A DNA stretch of 56,319 nt from Irineochytrium annulatum. Its lineage: Eukaryota > Chytridiomycota > Chytridiomycetes > Chytridiales > Chytridiaceae. The DNA lies in assembly GCA_027600665.1 (NCBI GenBank), contig JADGJL010000047.1, forward strand, positions 1 to 56,319, given 5' to 3'. This document shows, piece after piece, positions 48,809 through 56,319 of the stretch (position 1 is the stretch's first letter; each line of letters opens with the position of its first letter). The translations under genes and the position numbers were made by a program. The notes under the pieces were generated by a model. That model had not been told where the DNA came from, searched no databases, and worked only from the letters and a program-made list of their open reading frames with translations.

Positions 48809-49504
48809 TTTAAAGACTCATACGTGACTGTCATTTCTTGAAGGTTTCCTACTTCCAGCTGGTCTTTATCCATTTCATTGTATCCCCTGGATTTCCCTTC
48901 CCCTTTCTCATCTTTCGTGATCCCTCTTGCGTCTCAAAGATCGTTACCGACAATAAATGACCTTGTGCTGAAATTCTCGGCGGCTTTCTTGTTCATGTAC
49001 GATGACGGATTGAAAAAATCGAAAGCATCGGCGCAAGACGAAGTATCTGACGAAGATGAAGTCAATAGTGAATGGTACAAAAATTTCGAGATAAAAAAGT
49101 AAAAGAAGAAGCATTGCTTGTATTTCTAGCAGTTTATTCAAGTACTTTTACAAGGTCGATAATTAAGTGATTAAAAAAAAAAAGAAATTACCAAAAAAAA
49201 CAAAAACAAAAAACAAAGAAAGGAGCACAAACTATAATGGATTGTAATAACGATTTAAATAGCCCGCAATAAACGTAAACGGCGACTAACAGAGAAAGCT
49301 AGTAAAATGAGATAGGCGAATCGTTTCAATTCTGAAAATGAGAAACAAATCATCCCGATAACTCAACAAACAGAATAACTGTAATTAATATTTAGATTCC
49401 CCATTCGATGCCAAAAACTATCCCTCCCATCAAGAAACATCAAGTCTTCCAATGTCTCTTCCCCACGCCACCGCGTGGGCCGCTTGTTCCCTCGCCTGAC
49501 TTCC
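48809..49504. other. Intergenic, convergent 3' regions
   Basis: About 700 bases tail-to-tail between the peroxidase and the first triple-RRM gene. Very A-rich at 49165-49230, fitting a 3' UTR of the - strand gene (T-rich in its sense). The 74-residue ORF at 48878-49102 has no recognisable content. Confidence 0.5.
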
Positions 49505-51529
49505 TCAGGCCCACAAGAAGTTCTCCGAGGGGCTCCTCGGCGGCATAACCCATCCAGCCTGCGCTGGACCGGCCGGATGATGGTAGTGATGGAAGTGGTG
49601 CACAACAACTTGCACGACCGCGCTCCCGCGCGCTGGCGCCGCCCGCGCCGGAACGAGGGCCAAGGACGTGTTCTCCGAAACCGACTGACGATGCTGAGTC
49701 TTGGCCGTCGGGCCGTCTCGGCTAGGGCCTGCTGCAGGTCGCGTGATCGCGTGGTAAGGTTGCCCCGACATGTCGTGTAGCTGAGGTGCGAACGGGACTA
49801 GCCAGGTAGTCTTCGAGAACGGAGTATCTAAAGCCTGGGTCTGACCTCGTGGTTCCATCATGGCGAGGGTCGTTGGCGGGTCACTGACGACGACAGACGC
49901 GTCGACAACGTGGTGAGGCGGAGGAGAAGCCTCATAGTAAGGTGGTTGAACTAGGTAAGGCGCGCCTGTAGGAAAGGCGTACGCCTGCGCATCAGGCGGT
50001 GGGTACATTGGCACGTAGGGCGGAACTGGCGGCGGGCCGAATACGGGTGGGCCGCGCGACAGCGGAAGCGGCGCATGGCTGAACCATGGCGAAGGTGGTG
50101 GCGTTATTATGCCGGGAGGGCCTGGCGCCATCATAACGGGAGGACCAAACGGAGCGTCGGGCCAACGGGGTTGGCGCGTAACGGGCGGGCCCTCCGCCGC
50201 TGCCGCCAAGGCCGGCGGCAACCAGGGCGATGCGGCTGCGGCCCCGATGACACCGACGCCCGGCGCCTTGCCGTATATCCCGTCGGGTCCACCGGCGCAG
50301 GTCGCTTCCATCTCGACGACCTCCACGCTGACAACCCTTCCCATCCAGGCCACCCCGTTTTCGTAATCGAGCGCCCTCTCCGCCTCCTCGGGGTTTGAGT
50401 AGCAGATGAGCGCGCGAGCTTCATTGCGGACGCGCCCCTCCATGCCGAGGGGCAAGACGATCTCGTAACGCACGATGCACCCATGCACGCCGAACCGGTT
50501 CAGGAGGTCCGTGTGGGTGATAAGATCCGGGTTGAGAGGGCGGACGAGCACGGTTGTTGCCACGGGCGGATCGGCCGCCGAGGAGGGAGTGATAGCGGGG
50601 CGAGGTTGCCACGTCACAGTCCAGGAGGGCTTAACAATCTTGAGACCCTGCACATTATTGTCAGACATCCACACCCACATAGCAAGGCCACGAGAGTGAG
50701 CCGCAACCAACATGATATGCGGCGATGGCGTCCTCCCTGCTAAAAAACTTAATAGTGTAACCGAGCCCCGGAGGATGGCCTTCGCCATCGTCCGACTTCT
50801 CGATCAGACGAATCAAGTCGACCGGCCCGTACTCTTCGACCGCGTGTAGCAAGACCTGGTATTATAGAGAAACGGCGGATATTAAAAACATCAACAAGGA
50901 TTGTGGCGTTAGCCAGAAGGAAATGCCCACCTCCTCTCCAACGTTCTCTGGCACGCCCTCCACCCTCAAGGTCCTGTTGACGTTCGCGGCCTCGACGCGA
51001 ATCCGGCGGCCGTCGATGTAATCTCCGTGGGCCTCCCTCAGTGCCGTCCTCGCGTGCCTGACCTGTTCAGCGACGCGTAAGCCTTTACCAACAACGCGAA
51101 AACGACGGGACTACACCCGCCTCACGAAATTGGAGGAAGGCGAACGGCCTCTTCCGGTCGTCGCGGTCGATCCGAACGTTCGCGACCTCGCCCCATTTTG
51201 AGAAGTGGGCTGTAACGGATCGCGTGAGCTCCTCGTCCTATAGCCGCGACAAAAGAGGAGGGCAGAACATGATCAGCATTGACGTTTAAGGCGTTCTTCA
51301 AGTTGAGAGTGGAACATACGGAGAGGGACATTAGAAGGTTGGCGACAAATACGCAGGCGCGCGGGAGGACCGACGGCAAGCGGATGGTCGTCGGGATCTC
51401 CGGGCCTGGGGGACGGGGCGGCGTCGTCGGCGCGTCGAAGAAATGTTGTGGCAAAGCCGTGTCGGATCGTGGTGCAGGGGCCGTGGTCGGCGTCGGATGA
51501 GGTCCTTGAAGTCCCCGGCGTGGACGCAT
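49505..51529 (-). CDS. Triple-RRM RNA-binding protein, copy A
   Basis: Five exons (51529-51320, 51237-51126, 51082-50931, 50855-50712, 50647-49505) splice in phase to 586 residues. RRM1 is split over exons 1-3 (PRACVFVANLL, SKWGEVANVRID, FAFLQF, REAHGDYIDGRRIRVE), RRM2 over exons 3-4 (NRTLRVEGVPENV, EEYGPVDLIRLIE, GYTIKFFSREDAIAA), and RRM3 in exon 5 (TTVLVRPLNPDLI, RFGVHGCIVRYEI, ALICYSNPEEAERAL, VVSVEVVEM). The C-terminal half is Pro/Ala/Tyr-rich. The third exon start (51082) uses an upstream acceptor that adds seven residues between LQF and VRHAR; the alternative closer acceptor breaks phase. Start codon choice is uncertain. It is a tandem paralogue of copy B. Cellular role unknown. Confidence 0.82.
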
Positions 51530-52703
51530 CGCGGGGCGGTCGGCAGGGGAAGGGAAAGGTCGGCGGGGCCGCGGCCCCCATGGACTGCAATGGGCCTATA
51601 TGGGCATGCTCAAGCACTGTCACATCACGACAACTTGATCTGACAATTCAAACCTTCGCCAACTCCGCTCGACGAAACTCCCAAATATTTTCATGCATGT
51701 TCATTTCAAACAAATATTCACATCACAACGCCAGGAGAACGAACAAGGCACCATTTTTTCAATATCGATCACGGTTTCTTTCAATCCTAAGGCTTCTTGG
51801 ATGAAGAAAGCCAACTACCGCGCTAATCCTTTCCAGGAGGAAAACTAAAAACCGATGAAACAACGAAAGAGCGAAAAAACTGAAAAATATCAAGCAACGA
51901 GTGGTTGTACATCTAATACGTACGTGCGTGCCAAGCGCGACTACACGACGGAGAGAGTGAGAAGAACACGTTGTTAAAACGGAGTAGTGATAAGAGATGT
52001 TCCAGTTGATGTTTTTTGCAAACTCAAGTACATAACACGGAAAGATATAAATATAGAAATCGAAAGCGATACGGGGCTTGGTCAGATTGACACAAGATTT
52101 GGTGAGAAAAAATTAAACGTTAAACAGAAAGATCGTGGAGCATCACGTTTGGACAACAAAGTGAAGGTCGAGAAGAAAACACCTGCATACTCAAAAAAAG
52201 AGACTCCGCAAAGGTTTACACACGAAAAAATGAGCGAGACTACGATCCCGCACAAGAAAGCTCAAGCAACCCAGGGCATAAACAACACCAGTGTAGATAC
52301 ATGAGCATTCTCGTCAAAGGTTGGCAAAGAAGTTAAGTATGCGGAAACAGCCACAAAGAGTGAATATACACAATGACTCGGGACGATGCACCATTGTCAA
52401 GAAAGGTTTGTAGAGGATTGAGGATGAAAGTAGTGAAAGGTCGGGAATTCATAATTGAGGATGCCCAACAGCGAGGGTAGCTTTGAAAGTTATATCGGTC
52501 CATATGTGTAAAAGTAAGTCGGTTCATGTGTGAAAGTTAGTTTTGATAAGTCAAAGCAGATTAAGAGAGTGGAAGTGAAAGCAGAAAGATTGGAGGATAA
52601 CAATATATGTGAAGCATAGGCGCGGGCGGTATTTAAAACAATACACATCTCCCCCGAAGCACCTCAGTTAAATCTCAACACATCGTGCGGCCGCCAAAGC
52701 GGC
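51530..52703. other. Intergenic between the RRM paralogues
   Basis: About 1.2 kb with copy A's promoter and copy B's long T-rich (A-rich on + strand) 3' region. The + strand 105-residue ORF at 51987 is Lys-rich and starts at GTG; I treat it as noncoding. Confidence 0.4.
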
Positions 52704-54769
52704 TCAGTACATCGGGACGTAAGGGGGCTGCTGGTAGTACTGCACCGGCTGGTGCGCCGCGTACTCCGGCGCCACCATAATCATTCCCGAGGCGTCCTGG
52801 ACGTAGCCCGGCTGGGGTCCGTGGGCGGGCTCTATTCAAAATGGACATGTGCGGTTAGATAAAAGCGACGAGAATAAGGGGGAAGAAGAAAGGACGCCAA
52901 CACACCATAGTAGTAATAGCCCTGCGGCTGTCCGTAATACGGGTAGCCTTGCTGGGGCCCATACTGCATCGGCTGGCAGACCTGCGGCGGCGGCGGGCCG
53001 TGATGGGCGTAAGATGGCGACAGCGGCGACACAGGCGGCTGCTGCGGCGACTGCGGCTGCGGGCCGTGAGGCTGGCCGGCATGCAGCTGCGAAGGCGCCG
53101 GCTGGCTGGGCTGCTGCGGAACGAAGTGCGGCGCATGAGGGTGGTGGGAGAAGGCACCGTGCATGTGGGATGCGTGTTGGATTTGCGTGCGGGGTTGGTA
53201 GTGAATCTGCGGCCTGGGCTTCGACCTTTGGCTTGGAGACGGTGATGGCCTGACGACGCACGCAGCAACGACGGCCTCATCACCGTGCGCGGCAGCCACG
53301 GTAGCGGCTGTAGGTGTAGTAGAGGCGGTAGTCGAAGTAGCTGAGGCGGGAGACTTCGCCGATGAATCTGGGGTCGTAACCTCCATAAGCTCGACGGAGA
53401 TGATACGGTCGAACCAGAGCGTGCCAGACTCAAGGTTAATAGCGTCCTCGGCATCCTCGGGCCGCTCGTAGTGGATGGTCGCAACAGCGTGGCGGTTGGG
53501 ACCGCGCTGTTTAAGGGGCTTGGCGATCTCGAAGTGGCGGATACTGCCGTGAACACCGAAGCGGCGCTGAAGGAGGTCGAAGGTGACGAGATCGGGGTTG
53601 ATCCTACGAACCGTAACAGCGGTCGGATCGACCGGGTGAGTAGGTTCCTCGGTCGACGACCAGGTCACCTGCCATCCTTGGTGGCGACGCAGACCCTACA
53701 GTCAACGAAATCGTGTGAATAAATAGAACTAGCTAAATAAAGATTAGCGATGGGTAGACATACGTGGAACGCCTCGATCGCATCCTCTCGGCTGAAAAAC
53801 TTCGTCATAACACCAATGGTGCCGCGCTGGTTCTGAGTAGGCTGAATGTCGAATGTCTCGACCGGGCCGTAAAACTCGACGCTCTTAAGGATGTCCTGCA
53901 GGGGGAAGAAGTACCGTGTAAGATAGACGATAGACCACACCAATACAATATAACATGCCAATACGAACCTCCTCACGGATCCACCCGGGGATTTCGCTCA
54001 CGATCAAGGTCCTGTTGACCTTGGCCTGCTCGATCCTGATAGCCCGGCCGTCGATTACATCGCCCCTAGCCTCCCTCATGGCCTGCCTCGCGTCCCTGAC
54101 ATGTTGGAACTGAAGGAAGACATAGGGCCGCTGAAAGCGGTCGCGATCGACGCGGGCGTTGACGATCGTACCATACTTATCGAAGTGTGCCTTGACGTTC
54201 CTTAGCAGGTCCTGATCAGTGAGGCGCGACGCGAGGTTGGCGACGAAGATGCACGCGCGAGGGAGGACCGAGGGGAGCCTCGGGACCGTGGGGGGCGGCA
54301 AGGGTGCAGTCGCGACGAGTGGCTGAGGAGGCGCGACCTGCTGGTGGTGGACGAACGGGACGTGATGGTGGACGGGCACAGGAGGGCCAGGTGGCTGCGA
54401 AAGGACGGTGGCGGTCGAAAAGGTGGAGGCGGCCGAGAGACAGGACGCGTTCGACGAGGTCGAGGTGGTGGAGGACGTCGAGTTGACTTTCTCGCGCTTG
54501 GAGCGGGGGAACGTCGCCATCTGATGCTGGTGCGTAACGTTGCTGCACGCCGTGACCGAGTCGGCGTCGTCGTCCATCGAGGCGTCCTGGGCGTGCGGGT
54601 TGCCGCTGCAGTCGAGGTCGATGGTCATGCTCGGGAGGGCCGGCGCGTCGGGGGCAGCCTTAAGCTCCTCCATGACGCCGGCGGCGAAGTCGACGGGCGA
54701 TGCGGTCGTGCGGTCGCCAGTGGCGACACTGGCAATGTTTTTGTCGATGAGGACGTCCTCCGAGGGCAT
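52704..54769 (-). CDS. Triple-RRM RNA-binding protein, copy B
   Basis: Four exons (54769-53969, 53895-53764, 53695-52906, 52831-52704) join in phase to 616 residues. RRM1 begins near residue 170 (RACIFVANLASRLTDQDLL, VNARVDRDRF, YVFLQFQHVRDARQAM), RRM2 near 250 (NRTLIVSEIPGW, EFYGPVETFDIQ, GVMTKFFSREDAIEAF), RRM3 near 340 (AVTVRRINPDLVTFDLLQ, RRFGVHGSIRHFEIAK, ATIHYERPEDAEDAI). The introns in RRM2 and before RRM3 sit at the same positions as in copy A. The tail is Gln/Pro/His/Tyr-rich and ends QQPPYVPMY. The N-terminal 165 residues are Ser/Thr/Pro-rich, unlike copy A. Function unknown; fungal triple-RRM proteins often act in RNA processing. Confidence 0.88.
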
Positions 54770-55760
54770 GATGGCGATGGGGATAGCCGTTTACGGGTGC
54801 GAAGCGGTGCGGGGAAGGCGTCAGCAGGCAAACGCCCTCTTTATGAAAATGAGGGTGTGGGTAAGAAAATTGCAATGTGGGGGAGTGCTGGGAGCACAGC
54901 GGAGGAGCCGGCGTTTGGTACTTTACCCGTCCAGCTCGCGGTCCCGTTCAGACAGCCTCCCAATGATCGCAGCCAAAACGACGCTTAGCCGTCACGTGAC
55001 CTGACGTGCATCGAGAGCCGCGTTCAAATCGCGATCTCTTAGCGTAAAAGTTTTCGGTTCTCAATGCGCCAGTAATAAAAATTCATTTCCGGAGACCGAG
55101 AACGGATCTCTGCTTGCACTCCGCAATTCTCTCTTTTGGTCAAATGGTGTCAGCAGTGGCCCCCCACGCTGTGAGTAGAGGAAGTTCTCCACCAGGTGAA
55201 GCTGACAGGTCGTGGGAAAAACCAAGGTTTTCGTCAGGATTATGCGAAACCACTCGCATTACGCATAATTCCTGGAGTTGTGGAGGTGGCGCTTCTCGTT
55301 CTCCATCGCTTTTGTTTACTCCAAGCGCAAACGCAAACAGACCTTTAGCGAATGGGGAAAGACTTTCGTGATCCGCAAAGAGATGCTCGGCAAAAATTGG
55401 TTGATGTGTGATCTGCATATGGACGATCATCACCCTCAACTATGATTCGATCGGCAGCCAGCACATTCATGCGCATCCTGACACATGGAATGCCATCATC
55501 ATACATACATCACGAAGTAACTACTCTCATCAGTACTTTTTGGAGGTTAGATAACACTGCCAATGAGGAGAGGAAAATGGAAGATGGAATGAAGAAAGAA
55601 GGAATCTACAAGTTGAATAAGCGCATCGGCCGCAAAGGAAACGCGTCGACGGCCCAACCACGCATTATGCCCTCCACTTCACTTCTGACTCGTCACCGCG
55701 CTTGAGCCTTTTACTCGCGCAATTAGCAACGTAGTTTTCAGTTCGAAAAAAGGGAAGGCT
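54770..55760. other. Intergenic, RRM copy B promoter
   Basis: About 1 kb upstream of copy B. It contains a GC-rich to AT-rich transition and no gene I can support. A few ORFs show no domain. Confidence 0.4.
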
Positions 55761-56319
55761 ATGCCACTGCACATCGCAATCGAGGATAGCTTGCCGCGTG
55801 TGGCGCACTTGACCGCCAGAGGCATCTATATCCGCAGCCAGCAGGTGCTCGTCCTGTGGAGCATTGGTGCGAGCGCCGTTGGGATTGTGGAGGACGGCAA
55901 GTCCGCCTTCAATGAAGTTTTGAGTTCGCTGTTCGCCACCACGTACCGTTCGGCAGTAAATGTGGTAAACTATATGGTATGACTACGAGCCTTATCCTGT
56001 AGGCAAATGAGAAAAATGAAGTCCCCTACCTCGCAATGCACACCCACCCCGACCCTTGGCCCACGCTCATCCCGGCCAGCCTACCACGTCTCCACGCGAC
56101 CCTCTCCCTCGCCTTCAACGCCAACCTCTTTTAATCTCTTGACGGCCACGTTTTTTTGTACATTCTGCAACTGTGCGACTACGAGGAGCCGCTCGCGTGG
56201 GCGAGGCGCGTCGGGTGGATTGGGAGGCTGCATTGCATCCCAAGGGCGATGGAAGACGAGTTTCTGGACTGGTTGCAGGGTCGCGCGCGGGCGCGATCGC
56301 AAAGAAAGACGGGCAGGGG
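55761..56319 (+). CDS. Possible partial gene at window edge, unidentified
   Basis: An ORF from 55761 to 55982 (73 residues) is followed by further open frames to the window end, e.g. ANEKNEVPYLAMHTHP and DYEEPLAWARRVGWIG in different frames. This could be a spliced gene with its 3' part outside the window, or a decayed one, since stops interrupt each frame. I do not recognise any family. Confidence 0.25.

Noticed and set aside
51987..52304. 105-residue Lys-rich + strand ORF
   Set aside because: It begins at GTG, has no domain, and lies in the A-rich 3' region of the RRM copy B gene.

Overview
The window reads as nuclear DNA of a zoosporic (chytrid-like) fungus. The evidence is a high density of short GT-AG introns (about 35-200 nt, many with CTAAC/CTAAG branch sites), a fungal Zn2Cys6 protein, a velvet-domain protein and a fungal-type cytochrome c peroxidase, found together with genes that Dikarya usually lack: a CYFIP/Sra-1 subunit of the SCAR/WAVE complex and a profilin of the profilin-4 type. 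No rRNA, tRNA, CRISPR array, complete transposon or viral gene was recognised. Gene models were built by hand-splicing ORF fragments, checking that exon phases match and that the joined protein keeps family motifs; nothing was searched or aligned by computer.

Layout. 1-114: 3' end of an unidentified + strand gene. 339-776 (-): elongin-B-like ubiquitin fold protein. 1422-3607 (+): secreted/single-pass membrane protein with a low-complexity ectodomain. 4078-9022 (-): PHD + divergent SET (Set3/MLL5-like) chromatin protein with a huge Arg/Glu/Asp tail. 9256-14245 (-): CYFIP in about 25 exons. 14387-15703 (-): velvet protein, 6 exons. 16248-18514 (-): CaMK-family kinase with a Gln/His-rich tail, 7 exons. 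19736-21031 (+): G-protein beta subunit, 5 exons. 22041-24502 (-): long-chain acyl-CoA synthetase. 25038-27073 (-): Ccz1. 27410-28995 (+): Zn2Cys6 protein. 29337-30949 (-): NDUFAF7/MidA. 31389-32492 (+): Ccc1/VIT1 iron/manganese transporter with a 6-nt microexon. 32933-33847 (+): Yih1/IMPACT. 33884-34621 (-): HAD-family protein. 34648-35247 (+): profilin-4-like. 35390-37086 (-): F-box/LRR protein. 37449-38231 (+): nucleoside diphosphate kinase. 38392-39465 (-): ubiquitin/doublecortin-like plus HExxH protein. 39694-42436 (+): La-motif (LARP) protein. 43707-46116 (+): unrecognised low-complexity protein. About 46281-46690 (+): decayed OPT transporter fragment. 47438-48808 (+): cytochrome c peroxidase. 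49505-51529 and 52704-54769 (both -): tandem paralogues with three RRMs each. 55761-56319: weak coding signal at the window edge.

The genes are not an operon or an obvious biosynthetic cluster. The genes are compactly packed, with several tight divergent pairs (HAD/profilin start codons 26 bp apart) and tail-to-tail pairs (Yih1/HAD stop codons 36 bp apart). Functional themes include actin control (CYFIP, profilin), signalling (G beta, CaMK, velvet), chromatin (Set3-like), endosome/vacuole (Ccz1, Ccc1) and mitochondria (NDUFAF7, CCP). I found no convincing wholly new biological system. The best leads are the SCAR/WAVE subunit and profilin-4-like gene in a fungus, the 6-nt microexon, the tandem triple-RRM genes and the HExxH fusion protein.
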